From: JAJFVC01 sp039698075
GTDB lineage: Bacteria > Planctomycetota > Planctomycetia > Pirellulales > Thermoguttaceae
Assembly: GCA_039698075.1 (NCBI GenBank)
Contig: JBDKTJ010000027.1
Coordinates: 1 to 40,664, forward strand
Length of the DNA: 40,664 nucleotides
Direction of reading: 5' to 3'
How positions within the stretch are numbered: position 1 is the first letter of the stretch; every line of letters starts with the position of its first letter. The notes beneath the pieces are model-generated. The model was given only the letters and a program-made list of their open reading frames with translations, made no database searches and had not been told where the DNA came from. The translations under genes and the position numbers were made by a program. Shown here piece after piece: positions 16,284 to 24,891 of the stretch.

Positions 16284-16363
16284 AAAACCATCGCTTGCGA
16301 TTTCGCCCTTCAGACGGTTGCGATTCCGCGATCTTTCTGACGAACCGTGAAAAAAGGACCAGC

Positions 16364-16975
16364 ATGAACGACTCGGAAAAAGTCGCGCACGTTCGGGCGG
16401 CGATGTTCAACCTGCCGAATCAGTTGACCTCTCTGCGATTGATTCTGTCGGTCGTGATGTTCTGCTTCATGGCCGGCGAATATTATTTGACCAGCCTGGT
16501 GTTGTTCGCCGTGGCGGCGGGCACCGATTGGTTGGACGGTTATTTCGCGCGGAAATACGGACAAGTGACCACGTTGGGCCGCATCTTGGACCCGTTCGCC
16601 GACAAGGTGATCGTGTGCGGCACGTTTATTTTCCTGGGCGCTGTGCCCGCCATGACGGAGGTTGCGTGGGGGCTTCGGGCGTGGATGGTCGTGGTGATCG
16701 TGGGGCGCGAGTTGCTGGTCACGGCGATTCGGAGCTTCATCGAGGACCGCGGCTCCGATTTTTCGGCCAAAATGTCGGGCAAGCTGAAGATGGTGCTTCA
16801 GTGTTTGGCGGCCGGCGCGTGTCTGTTCTATCTGTCCTATCCGACGCCGCAAGCGCAGCACGCCGCCGCGTGGTGTTGGTGGGTGTTGGTTCTGTCGCTT
16901 TGGTCGGCGTTGGTTTTGACCGTCTATTCCGGACTGGTTTACATTCGCACCGCGGTCCGTTTGCTTCAGGAATAG
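16364..16975 (+). CDS. pgsA: CDP-diacylglycerol--glycerol-3-phosphate 3-phosphatidyltransferase
   Basis: 203 residues. It makes phosphatidylglycerol phosphate from CDP-diacylglycerol and glycerol 3-phosphate in the inner membrane. The CDP-alcohol phosphatidyltransferase motif is complete: Asp55, Asp58-Gly59, Ala62-Arg63, Gly72, Asp76 and Asp80, within 'DWLDGYFARKYG' and 'GRILDPFADK'. The N-terminus 'FNLPNQLTSLRL' is typical of PgsA. About six hydrophobic helices are visible. Start ATG 16364 has AAAAAGGA about 5 bases upstream; an earlier start at 16295 has none and adds atypical residues. The CPBP protease gene follows after 6 bases, so the two are an operon. Confidence 0.93.
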   Translation: MNDSEKVAHVRAAMFNLPNQLTSLRLILSVVMFCFMAGEYYLTSLVLFAVAAGTDWLDGYFARKYGQVTTLGRILDPFADKVIVCGTFIFLGAVPAMTEVAWGLRAWMVVVIVGRELLVTAIRSFIEDRGSDFSAKMSGKLKMVLQCLAAGACLFYLSYPTPQAQHAAAWCWWVLVLSLWSALVLTVYSGLVYIRTAVRLLQE

Positions 16976-16981
16976 CAAAAC

Positions 16982-17866
16982 GTGGGGCATTCCTTCGGAA
17001 CCTTCATCCTGCCGGCGGCCGTGGCGATCGCCTTGGCTTGCATTTCGGTGTGGATGGGGTGGGCAATTCGGTGGCGGCAAGGTCGTCCGGCGGTGCGTTA
17101 TCAACCGCGGCGGCCCGTGCCTTGGACCGGCGGCGAACTGGTGGTGGTCGTCGCGCTCTATTTGTTGCTGCAATGGCTGCTGGGCGCGTTGGGCCATCTG
17201 GCGTTGCCGGTCGAAGCATGGCAGCCCGACGCCCAGGCGACCAGCGCCGTGCATCCTTTGGCCCAATTGGCGGCGCACGGCAACCTTTGGATGTTGGCGT
17301 TGTGTTTCGTTTCGGCGGTCGTGGTCACGCCGTTGTTCGAGGAGTTGCTGTTTCGCGTGCTGTTTCAGGGCTGGCTCGAATCGCTGCTGCACGGTCGGCG
17401 ACGGCGGTGGCGTCGCATGGGCGCGCCGATCCTGATCTCGTCGGCGGTGTTCGCGGCGATGCATTTTCGAAGCGCGGGCCCGGCGATGACGCCGCAGTTG
17501 GCGGCGTTTTTGTTTGCCGGCGACGCGGTCGTCAAAACGCTCACGGCCGGGCTGGCTGTTCTGTTGGTGCGGCGAGCGACGGGCGCGGAGGCCGCCGATC
17601 TGGGCTGGTCGCCGCGCGATTGGGCGGGCGACGTTCGGCTGGGGCTGGTCTCGTTGGTGGCCGTCGCGCCGCTGATCTACGCCCTGCAAATCGGATTGGG
17701 CCTGCTGTTGCCGTCGGGCGTGGCGCCGGATCCCGTGCCGCTGATGTTTTTCGGGATCGTGTTGGGGACGCTTTGGTTTCGGACGCATCGGCTGCTGCCG
17801 CTGGTGGTGTTGCACGCGGCGTTCAACGCCGTGAGTCTGCTGGTGGCGTGGTTCGGCAGTTTTTGA
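16982..17866 (+). CDS. CPBP family intramembrane metalloprotease
   Basis: 294 residues with about seven hydrophobic helices. The CPBP (CAAX protease/Rce1-like, formerly abortive infection) motifs are present: 'FEELLFRVLFQGWL' with Glu120, Glu121 and Arg125, 'FAAMHF' with His161, and 'LVVLHAAFNA' with His278 and Asn282. These form the metal site of the family in the membrane. Start is GTG at 16982, six bases after the pgsA stop, with AGGAA in the end of pgsA as SD. Targets in bacteria are mostly unknown. The neighbourhood with pgsA does not identify a substrate. Confidence 0.88.
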   Translation: MGHSFGTFILPAAVAIALACISVWMGWAIRWRQGRPAVRYQPRRPVPWTGGELVVVVALYLLLQWLLGALGHLALPVEAWQPDAQATSAVHPLAQLAAHGNLWMLALCFVSAVVVTPLFEELLFRVLFQGWLESLLHGRRRRWRRMGAPILISSAVFAAMHFRSAGPAMTPQLAAFLFAGDAVVKTLTAGLAVLLVRRATGAEAADLGWSPRDWAGDVRLGLVSLVAVAPLIYALQIGLGLLLPSGVAPDPVPLMFFGIVLGTLWFRTHRLLPLVVLHAAFNAVSLLVAWFGSF

Positions 17867-17907
17867 GGCAAGGTTTTCCCCTGCTTTCTTTTGCTTTTCC
17901 GGTTTCT

Positions 17908-17943
17908 TATAATGACGGGCTACCCCCAAGGAACTTGAAGGAG
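17908..17943 (+). promoter_or_regulatory. Promoter -10 and SD of the oxidoreductase gene
   Basis: A perfect TATAAT at 17908-17913 lies 39 bases before the ATG at 17952; a good -35 at the right distance is not obvious (T-rich tract instead). GAAGGAG at 17937-17943 is the ribosome binding site, 8 bases before the start. Confidence 0.55.
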
Positions 17944-17951
17944 TCTTACGC

Positions 17952-19046
17952 ATGGCGATCGGTTTTGGCATTATCGGTTGTGGAATGATCGCTCGGTTTC
18001 ACGCTCGGGCGGTGGCGGACATTCGCGGCGCGAAGGTCGTCGCCTGTTTCGACCAGTTTCCGGCGGCGGCCGATCGATTGGCCGAAGAGGTCGGCTGCAA
18101 GGCTTATCACGACTTGGACCAGATGCTGGCCGATCCCGCGGTTCAGGTGGTGACGATCGGGACGCCCAGCGGCGCGCATCTCGAGCCGGCGCTGGCCGCG
18201 GCCCGGGCCGGAAAACACGTGATCGTCGAGAAGCCCTTGGAGATTACGCTGCGGCGTTGCGATCAGATCATCGAGGCGTGCGAAAAGGCCGGCGTGACGC
18301 TGTCGACCATTTTCCCGTCGCGATTTCACGAGCCGAGCATGGAGATCAAGCGGGCCGTGGAGCAAGGTCGTTTCGGGCGTCTGACGCTCGGCGACGCGAT
18401 CGTGAAGTGGTATCGCAGCCAGGCGTATTACGACAGCGGCGCGTGGCGTGGCACGTGGCAACTCGACGGCGGCGGCGCGCTGATGAACCAGGCGATCCAC
18501 AGCGTCGATCTGCTGACGTGGCTGATGGGACCCGTCGTAGAGATCCGCGCGCAGATCGGCCTGTTGGCCCATCAACGCATCGCGGTCGAGGACGTGGCGA
18601 CGGCGACGATCCGATTCGCCAACGGCGCGTTGGGCGTCATCGAGGCCACCACCGCGGCGTATCCCGGCTATCTGAAGCGGATCGAGATCCACGGCGACGC
18701 CGGTTCCGCGGTGATGGAAGAGGAAGACTTGGTCAAGTGGGATTTCGCCAAACCCAACTCGCGCGACGCGGCGATTCACCAGCGGATGGCCGAACACAAG
18801 AGCACGGGCGGCGGCGCGGCCGATCCGAAGGCGATCGGGCATCACGGCCACATGCGGCAGTTCCAAAACGTGCTCTCGGCCATCAAAAAGGGCCAAAAAC
18901 CCTTGATCGACGGACACGAAGGCCGCCGTTCGGTGGAGATTATTTTGGGCATTTACAAGTCCGCGGAGACGGGCCGGGCGGTGTCGCTGCCGTTGGCCGC
19001 CGATCCGACGCTGAAGGTCCGAAAATCCGGCGTTCTCGGCTCGTAA
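17952..19046 (+). CDS. Gfo/Idh/MocA family NAD(P)-dependent oxidoreductase
   Basis: 364 residues. N-terminal Rossmann fold with 'GFGIIGCGMIARFHARA' (residues ~4-20), then 'GTPSGAHLEPALAA' and 'GKHVIVEKPLE' (the EKP motif, whose Lys is usually catalytic), and the C-terminal beta-sheet domain with 'GGGALMNQAIHSVDLLTWLMG', where the His/Asp pair is typical of the family (quoted in two parts: GGGALMNQ, then IHSVDLL). Such enzymes oxidise or reduce sugars or inositol-like cyclitols; planctomycetes carry many copies. The substrate cannot be inferred. A TATAAT element and strong SD precede it, and it lies alone between the CPBP protease and the acyltransferase. Confidence 0.92.
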   Translation: MAIGFGIIGCGMIARFHARAVADIRGAKVVACFDQFPAAADRLAEEVGCKAYHDLDQMLADPAVQVVTIGTPSGAHLEPALAAARAGKHVIVEKPLEITLRRCDQIIEACEKAGVTLSTIFPSRFHEPSMEIKRAVEQGRFGRLTLGDAIVKWYRSQAYYDSGAWRGTWQLDGGGALMNQAIHSVDLLTWLMGPVVEIRAQIGLLAHQRIAVEDVATATIRFANGALGVIEATTAAYPGYLKRIEIHGDAGSAVMEEEDLVKWDFAKPNSRDAAIHQRMAEHKSTGGGAADPKAIGHHGHMRQFQNVLSAIKKGQKPLIDGHEGRRSVEIILGIYKSAETGRAVSLPLAADPTLKVRKSGVLGS

Positions 19047-19159
19047 TCGCAAGGGCGGCGCCTTTGTGATGCGACGTTTGAAAAAAAATATCGCTATTCC
19101 CCCGAAACGGCTGTTTTGCGACAATAGTCGGCGTCGTTTTTAGGGAGGGGAGTCTCACG

Positions 19160-20080
19160 ATGCGCGTTCATCGGGTCGTCGATTATTTGGTGTATCTGGT
19201 GGTGCGGATTTTGGTCTGCGTCGCGCAGGCCGTTCGGATCGAGACGGGTCAGCAGATGGCCCGGGGCTTGGCCCGATTGTTTTGCGACGTGCTGCATGTG
19301 CGTGCGGGCGTGGTGGACGACAACCTGGCCCACGCGTTTCCGAAAATGTCGGCGGCCGATCGGTTGCGGCTGGCTCGACGCATGTGGGAACATCTCTTTT
19401 TGATGGTCGTCGAAGTGGCGCACGCGCCGCGCAAGATTCACGAGACCAACTGGCGTCAGTATGTGACGTTGACGAACAGCGCCGAATTGGTTGAACATCT
19501 GCTGGACGATCGGCCGGTGTTGATCGTGGCCGCGCACCTGGGCAATTTTGAGGTGGGCGGCTATGCGTTGGGCATTTTGGGATTTCCGACGTACACGATC
19601 GCCCGAACGCTCGACAACCCGTATCTGGATCGGTTCATCGGCCGGTTTCGCGGTGCGACGGGCCAGCACATCATTCCGAAAAAGGGTGGATTCGATCAGA
19701 TTATCGAGGTGTTGGCGCGCGGCGGCGCGATGACCTTCTTGGCCGATCAGTATGCGGGTCCGAAGGGCTGCTGGGTGGAATTTTTCGGCCGCCCGGCGTC
19801 GGCCCACAAAGCCATCGCGCTGTTGGCGCTAAGGAACAACGCGCGGCTGTCGGCCTCGGCCATTCGACGGCTCGACCGTCCGCTGCATTTCGAGCTGATC
19901 AACTATGCGACGGTCGATCCGCACGAGGTCGGCAACACGGTGGGCACGGTTCGGGAGCTGACCCAATGGTACACCGCCCGGCTTGAAGAACTGATCCGCG
20001 TCGTGCCGGACCAATACTGGTGGCTGCATCGCCGGTGGAAGGACACGCGCGAGAAGAAACGCGCGAAGCAGGCCGCGTGA
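19160..20080 (+). CDS. Lipid A biosynthesis acyltransferase (LpxL/HtrB family)
   Basis: 306 residues, the usual length. The family adds a secondary acyl chain to lipid A at the inner membrane. An N-terminal hydrophobic anchor (VDYLVYLVVRILVCVAQAV) precedes the acyltransferase domain with the HX4E-type motif in 'AAHLGNFEVGG' (near residue 126), 'FLADQYAG' and the C-terminal 'WWLHRRWK' that marks LpxL-like proteins. The SD GGAGGGGAG at about 19144-19151 supports the ATG at 19160. It ends 7 bases before the stop of the convergent GNAT gene. Its presence fits an outer membrane containing lipid A; the acyl donor and position are not known. Confidence 0.9.
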   Translation: MRVHRVVDYLVYLVVRILVCVAQAVRIETGQQMARGLARLFCDVLHVRAGVVDDNLAHAFPKMSAADRLRLARRMWEHLFLMVVEVAHAPRKIHETNWRQYVTLTNSAELVEHLLDDRPVLIVAAHLGNFEVGGYALGILGFPTYTIARTLDNPYLDRFIGRFRGATGQHIIPKKGGFDQIIEVLARGGAMTFLADQYAGPKGCWVEFFGRPASAHKAIALLALRNNARLSASAIRRLDRPLHFELINYATVDPHEVGNTVGTVRELTQWYTARLEELIRVVPDQYWWLHRRWKDTREKKRAKQAA

Positions 20081-20087
20081 CCGTCGG

Positions 20088-21038
20088 TCAGTTTTTTTTC
20101 CACACGCCGGCTTCTTGGATTTGGCGGAAACCGAGTTTGTGGAACATGGCGGGCAGGACGGGATCGTTCTTGGGCAGTTGGGCGTCGACCTGCAAAATGC
20201 CCAGCCGCAGGAATTGGCGGAACGCCTCGCTGAGCAGGAAGATGGCCAAGCCGCGGCGTCGATAGGATTCGGCGACGGTGATGTTAATCAGGCCGACCGC
20301 GCGGCCGGCGGAAGTTGTGCCGCTGGGCTCCATGCTGCGAAACATGGCCGAGGCGATCGGTACGCCGCCGGTTCTCGCCACCAGGTCGAATTGGGTCAGG
20401 TCGAACTCGCCGACCGTGCAGGCGTCCCACCAGGTTTGCGTGGGCGCGTCGACGGTAACCTCGACCATCGTTTGCCGGCGGATTTGCATTTGTCGGCGGT
20501 CGATGAGCGCCTCGAACCCGCTGAGATCGCGCTGCAACAGAACGACCCGTTCGGCCTCCTGGTAGCCGCGGGCGGCCAGTGCGGTGCGAATCGTCGTGTC
20601 GGAATCGAGAACGCCGGGCAGTTCGCTGCCGCCGTACAGTCCGGTGTAGAAGGGATTCAACGGGGCCACGCCGCCGCCTTGGATGGTTTGGGCGCCGCGC
20701 TGGCGGAGGTACTGTTCGCAGCGGTCGAGCAGGCCGTCGGCCGCTTCCAACTGGGTGGGGCCAGATTTCAACAGCACCACGCAAATCACGCCGGCGTCGG
20801 TCGAAATGCCCGTCCGATCGGCGTTTGGCCCAAATCCGGCGTGGGCGAATCCGACCAGTTGGTCGTCGTCGCTGACCAGCCAAAGCCCTGGGTAGTCGAA
20901 ATAGAGCTTGGCGAAGACCACTTGTTCGAGCAGGTCGGGCGAGATCGGCTGCCAGAGGCCCGGCTGCCCGGCGCAGCTTCGCCACAAAGCGGCCAGCGTA
21001 GGCGGATCGGAATTTCGGAACGTGCGGTACGTCAGCAT
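20088..21038 (-). CDS. Two-domain GNAT family N-acetyltransferase
   Basis: 316 residues with two GNAT-like halves. The N-terminal half starts 'LTYRTFRNSD' and has a central strand region ('LVSDDDQLVGFAHAGFG', 'AGVICVVLL') and a helix 'LLDRCEQYLRQRGA'. The C-terminal half is the better conserved one, with 'GLINITVAESYRRRGLAIFL' containing the acetyl-CoA-binding RRRGLA loop, then 'MFHKLGFRQ'. A tandem arrangement like this occurs in, for example, MshD-type enzymes, but no mycothiol context exists here. Substrate unknown. Convergent with the lipid A acyltransferase gene, 7 bases apart. Confidence 0.85.
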   Translation of the reverse strand: MLTYRTFRNSDPPTLAALWRSCAGQPGLWQPISPDLLEQVVFAKLYFDYPGLWLVSDDDQLVGFAHAGFGPNADRTGISTDAGVICVVLLKSGPTQLEAADGLLDRCEQYLRQRGAQTIQGGGVAPLNPFYTGLYGGSELPGVLDSDTTIRTALAARGYQEAERVVLLQRDLSGFEALIDRRQMQIRRQTMVEVTVDAPTQTWWDACTVGEFDLTQFDLVARTGGVPIASAMFRSMEPSGTTSAGRAVGLINITVAESYRRRGLAIFLLSEAFRQFLRLGILQVDAQLPKNDPVLPAMFHKLGFRQIQEAGVWKKN

Positions 21039-21159
21039 GGAGACGATCGGCGGAGAAACCTCGACGATGTGAAAAACGGATTGCCGCCCATTCTACCGAG
21101 TTTCGGCCTGGGACAGTAGGGCTGTCGGCGGAAGGGGCCGCTCATTGGGACGGCGGATC

Positions 21160-22320
21160 TCAGGAGGCGTCGGAGGGACAGGACGCCAAAACCGACTCGG
21201 CCGCCGATTGAGGGTGGGGGTGTCGTGCTTTCAGCCGCGCCGCCAGCCGCACACTCGGCAGTTCGACGAATCGGTACATCCAATCGGCGGCGATCAGACT
21301 GACGGCCATCGCGACGAAAAGCCATCCGACGGCCAGCACCGGGTTGCCGTTGGTCAGCCAGTGACCGAGCGAAACGACGATCCAGCCCACCGGATAGTGG
21401 ATCAGAAATAGACTGTAAGAAATTCGTCCGAGATATTGCAGTCGTCGCCCTGCGAGCCAGTCGGTCAGATGTCCGGCGCGTCCGACGCCGTAAATGATGA
21501 CTCCGGCGATCAATGCGATCACGATTTCCAATCGCCAACCGTGGGCCAGTCCAACGGCCATGGCCGCGGCGAACGCCCAAAACACGACGCGAGGGATCCG
21601 GCGTTCCAAGGCCCACCAGGCCAGGGCCCCAAACAACGGCATGCAGAAAAAGTACAGCACCCACATGTCGTACTGGGTGCGAAGATTGATAAACCAGTAG
21701 AGCGAAAGAAGGCCCGGGGGAATGAAAAGAAGGATCAGGAGCAAGGATCGAACCCAAGGACGCGACGCTGCACGCTGGGCGACGGTCCACAACAAGGCGA
21801 AAAGCAAGCCGAACTGTAGATCGATGCACACGAACCAGGTGCCGGCCGAAATGTTCCGGTAGCCCAAGATGTCTTGCAAAAACAGAAAATTGACCAGCAC
21901 GCGCGGCCCTCGAAGCGGACTGACCAGCGAGGCGGCGTGCAGGCCGTATCGCACGACGAAGTCCAACGCCACGACGAACAGGATCGTCGTCCAGTAGGGG
22001 ACGCCCAGCCGCACGACGCGCCGCAAGGCATAGTTGCCGAACTCTCCGGGCGACATCGATGTGTTGCGGAGCGAGTGGGCCGCGACAAAACCGGCAATCA
22101 AGAAAAACACCGGGACGCCGATCCATCCGTAAAGCAGCGCCGTCTGCAAAAACTGCGGCAGCAGGCTATCGACCGGCGCACGCAACGGGTGGTATCGGTG
22201 AATGTGGTAGCAGGCCACCCCCAACGCGCCCAATCCGCGCAGGGCATCGAGAAACACAAACCGTTCGAAACCAACGGGTTGCGCCGAAACGGCACGGTTG
22301 GGCGACGTCTGATTGCGCAT
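21160..22320 (-). CDS. Acyltransferase 3 family membrane protein (OafA/YrhL-like)
   Basis: 386 residues with about ten hydrophobic helices. The N-terminus 'RFVFLDALRGLGALGVACYH' is characteristic of acyltransferase-3 proteins, with the family's essential His at residue ~38-39, and 'GWIGVPVFFLIAGFV' is the second conserved region. 'YLGRISYSLFLIHYPVGW' near residue 300 is the third. These enzymes O-acetylate or acylate extracellular polysaccharides, lipopolysaccharide or peptidoglycan. No SGNH domain is attached. The polar C-terminal tail (ARLKARHPHPQSAAES) is cytoplasmic by composition. The glycan target is unknown. Confidence 0.92.
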   Translation of the reverse strand: MRNQTSPNRAVSAQPVGFERFVFLDALRGLGALGVACYHIHRYHPLRAPVDSLLPQFLQTALLYGWIGVPVFFLIAGFVAAHSLRNTSMSPGEFGNYALRRVVRLGVPYWTTILFVVALDFVVRYGLHAASLVSPLRGPRVLVNFLFLQDILGYRNISAGTWFVCIDLQFGLLFALLWTVAQRAASRPWVRSLLLILLFIPPGLLSLYWFINLRTQYDMWVLYFFCMPLFGALAWWALERRIPRVVFWAFAAAMAVGLAHGWRLEIVIALIAGVIIYGVGRAGHLTDWLAGRRLQYLGRISYSLFLIHYPVGWIVVSLGHWLTNGNPVLAVGWLFVAMAVSLIAADWMYRFVELPSVRLAARLKARHPHPQSAAESVLASCPSDAS

Positions 22321-22425
22321 AGAGAGTTCGCGTTGGGGACTGAAACAAACGGTACTGGCGCTTCTTCTACGTTGCCTGTTGAAATATAGCCTACCCAGAT
22401 TTTCAAAAATAACAGAGACGAAACA

Positions 22426-23244
22426 CTAGTGAGCCGGTTGTGACCCACCCAAGTGGTGTACGTGTTGTGTCAACAAGAGGTTGGCATCACCCAAAAATGC
22501 GGACATTCGAGAAGAAATCGGGGCAGTGGCGCCGTCGCGACGTAGATCGGTTAAGTAGGCTCGCAACAACTCCAACGTTTCGGGCTTGGATTGTAGCAGA
22601 AAATGGACCCATGCCCAGGCCTCGGCGTAGTCGTCCTGGGTCATGTCGGAGGCCGAGCGGAGCTGTTCGAGCCGGGGCAGGTTGGGCTGCCAATGTTCGC
22701 GGTCGAGCCGTTCCAGGAGTCGGTTGAGGTGGGGGCGGTTCAGGCCCTGCCGGCTGCGAGGAACTTCGTAAAACTCGGCCAGACCCTCGTCGAGCCACAA
22801 CGGGACGTTCGGCACGATGCTGTGCACATAGCCGTGGGTGGTCTCGTGACGCAGATCCTCGGACATGCGGTCGCCCCATTGGGCGTAAATGGCGAGCTGG
22901 GCGTCGGTTTCGACAAAAAAAGCCCGGCGGTCGGGAAATTTCGGATAGTGCAACCGAATGAAATCCTCAAACCGTTCGGCGTTTTGAAACAGATAGACGT
23001 GGATCGGCTCGTCCGACGGGGTTAACGCCAGCCGGCGACACAAGTCTGTTCGCTGTGCGGTCAGTTCCTCGAACACCCGATGATGGGCCGCCAGGGCGAA
23101 ATCGCTGTGAATGACCAACTGGTCGCGGACCAGCGTGTTCCGGTCCGGCGGCGAAAGTCGGCTGGTCGGCAGACCGATGCAACCGCTCAGCAAAAGCGCG
23201 AAAGATAGGTAAAATAAGGATCGCACGGGGGGCCATCGTACCAA
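22426..23244 (-). CDS. Lipoprotein with HExxH gluzincin-type metallopeptidase motif
   Basis: Up to 272 residues. A lipobox LLSGC at the end of a hydrophobic segment (LFYLSFALLLSGC) marks a lipoprotein. The TTG at 23244 is the first start; a GTG at 23226 would give a more typical 16-residue lipoprotein signal and is equally likely, as neither has an SD. The core has 'LRHETTHGYVHS' (HExxH zinc motif) followed by 'PLWLDEGLAEFYE', which matches the WxxEGxAxY pattern supplying the third ligand in the MA-clan peptidases. 'IHVYLFQNAERFEDF' before it is typical of planctomycete proteins of the DUF1570/peptidase_MA_2 sort. Probably envelope-anchored; activity unproven. ispG lies just upstream (16 bases), so they may be cotranscribed. 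Confidence 0.8.
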   Translation of the reverse strand: MVRWPPVRSLFYLSFALLLSGCIGLPTSRLSPPDRNTLVRDQLVIHSDFALAAHHRVFEELTAQRTDLCRRLALTPSDEPIHVYLFQNAERFEDFIRLHYPKFPDRRAFFVETDAQLAIYAQWGDRMSEDLRHETTHGYVHSIVPNVPLWLDEGLAEFYEVPRSRQGLNRPHLNRLLERLDREHWQPNLPRLEQLRSASDMTQDDYAEAWAWVHFLLQSKPETLELLRAYLTDLRRDGATAPISSRMSAFLGDANLLLTQHVHHLGGSQPAH

Positions 23245-23260
23245 ATCGCCGAGGGCTGTG

Positions 23261-24409
23261 CTACGTCGAATTGCCGCCGGACCGTTCGGCGATCAGCCGA
23301 TCCAACTCCGCGGTCAACCGTTCGAGCACCTTTTGGTAGGAAAAATCGCCGAGCGAGAGGCTGCCGCGTTTCAGATGGACGGTGTTGGGTCCGCACCAAA
23401 GGCCCAGGTCGGCGTGGTCGGTTTCGCCAGGCCCATTGACCCGGCAGCCCATCACGGCGATCGTGATCGGCTGGTCGGCGGCGTATCGGGTGGCCTCGCG
23501 GACCTGTTGGGCCAGCTCGACGAACGCCTCGTTTTCGACCCGCGAACAGCTTGGGCAACTGATGAGGTTCAGCCGGCGTCCGGTCTGGGAATCGGGCGTC
23601 GAGCGTCGTCCGGCGGCCAGGTCGTCGAGGATTTGGCGGGCCGCCTCGACCTCTTCGTGTTTTTGTCCGACCGGCACGGTCAACGAGACGCGGAGCGTGT
23701 CGCCGATGCCCTCGGCAAGCAGCGGTTCGAGAGCTAACCGGGTTTTCCAAATTCCCTCGGGCGGCATTCCGGCTTCCGTTACGCCCAGATGCAGCGGCAC
23801 GTCGGGCCGCGCGGCCGCAAATCGGCGATTTACGTCGACCACGCGGGCCGGATCCGAGTCCTTCAGCGACACGCAATAACGCGTGAAACCGAGCCGATCG
23901 AGCAACGCGCAGTGCTCCAACGCGCTTTCGAGCATGGCGTCGGTCGGATCGGCGTTGGGGTGTTTTTCTTGCTGACTTGGATCGACCGACCCGCAGTTGA
24001 CGCCGACGCGGATCGCACAGTCGTGTTGGCCGGCCACATCGACCAGGAATCGGACTTTTTCGGGCCAGGGCCGCTCGGGCTCGTGGTGATGCAGATGGCC
24101 GGGATTGTATCGGATTTTGTCGACCCAGGGGGCCACTTGGGCCGCGAGCCGGTAGTTTTCTTGCAGATCGACGGACAGGTTGGCTGTGGTGCGGCGACGG
24201 ATTTCGGCCAGCGCCCGGCAATCGTTGGGCGTATCGACGGCGATTCGGACCACGCCGGCGCCGGCGGCGGCAAGCTGTTCGACCTGCGCGACGGTGGCGT
24301 CGACGTTGGTGGTTTTTGTGGCGCACATGCTTTGCACCACGATCGGGTGGCCGTGGCCGATGACTGTCGATCCGATAGGGACCGCCCTGGTTGGGTTGCG
24401 CGCGATCAT
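23261..24409 (-). CDS. ispG: 4-hydroxy-3-methylbut-2-en-1-yl diphosphate synthase (IspG/GcpE)
   Basis: 382 residues, the ordinary bacterial form without the long insert of plant and some other proteins. It converts methylerythritol cyclodiphosphate to HMBPP in the MEP isoprenoid pathway, with a 4Fe-4S cluster. The cluster ligands are visible as 'SCPSCSR' (Cys285, Cys288) and 'MGCRVNGPGE' (Cys322, Glu329). The N-terminal TIM-barrel part has 'GHPIVVQSMCATKTTN' and 'VRIAVDTPND'. The start ATG at 24409 is the natural one. The following gene on this strand encodes the HExxH lipoprotein. Confidence 0.95.
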   Translation of the reverse strand: MIARNPTRAVPIGSTVIGHGHPIVVQSMCATKTTNVDATVAQVEQLAAAGAGVVRIAVDTPNDCRALAEIRRRTTANLSVDLQENYRLAAQVAPWVDKIRYNPGHLHHHEPERPWPEKVRFLVDVAGQHDCAIRVGVNCGSVDPSQQEKHPNADPTDAMLESALEHCALLDRLGFTRYCVSLKDSDPARVVDVNRRFAAARPDVPLHLGVTEAGMPPEGIWKTRLALEPLLAEGIGDTLRVSLTVPVGQKHEEVEAARQILDDLAAGRRSTPDSQTGRRLNLISCPSCSRVENEAFVELAQQVREATRYAADQPITIAVMGCRVNGPGETDHADLGLWCGPNTVHLKRGSLSLGDFSYQKVLERLTAELDRLIAERSGGNST

Positions 24410-24891
24410 TTTGGGAGTCTGAGGGGATTCCGAGGACGAAATGAGAGCCCCTCTTGGTTGGGAGGGGAGGAATTTTTATTGGACAACAAGTCCGGTGAAT
24501 GGACAAGGGCGTGGCGGGCGTGTTTTTTCGGGCATCCCCCCTTTGGTGGATAGGCTGGAGAAACTTGGTAGACTTTGCCGATAAAGGAGTTGGTGTGGGC
24601 CTGTCTCGTTATGGCGGAGGAAGCGGTCAGACGCAAACGAGGGGTTCGACGCGCGGTAAGGGTTTCGCAACCCATACTAGCAGGCCCACCGACAACGAAA
24701 TCGTGAGGCAGCCGCGAACTGTCCGATAAGAACTACTGAAGCGTAATCGAAAGGCGGTTTGTCGAGAGCCGTTGGAGGCCGATTGCCGTTTTGAATCTGG
24801 CGTGTCGTCTTACGAGGACTCGCACAGTGGGGAATGGGCATTGGCCGAACGGTCCCGGGGGACAACCGTAGCCGCGTGAGGAGATACCGCC
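24410..24891 (+). other. Long intergenic region and leader of the 81-residue gene
   Basis: 482 bases without a credible gene. It contains the candidate structured RNA at 24595-24689, and near its end an imperfect hairpin (ACG-GTCC with GGAC-CGT, 24849-24869) shortly before the SD GAGGAG at 24878-24883. Promoter hexamers for ispG (leftward) or the small gene (rightward) are not clear. Confidence 0.4.
24595..24689 (+). ncRNA. Candidate structured RNA (three-stem fold) upstream of the 81-residue gene
   Basis: A perfect closing stem GTGGGCCTG (24595-24603) with CAGGCCCAC (24681-24689). Inside are CTCGTT (24605-24610) pairing with AACGAG (24636-24641) and GGGTT-TCGC-AACCC (24660-24673), giving a three-way junction. 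The pieces nest without conflict. No known riboswitch or RNA family consensus is recognised. It could be a leader element of the gene starting at 24892 or a free RNA. GC-rich DNA gives short stems by chance, so confidence is low. Confidence 0.25.

Noticed and set aside
24499..24729. Small plus-strand open frame upstream of the 81-residue gene
   Set aside because: No SD, no recognisable protein, and it overlaps the candidate RNA fold.
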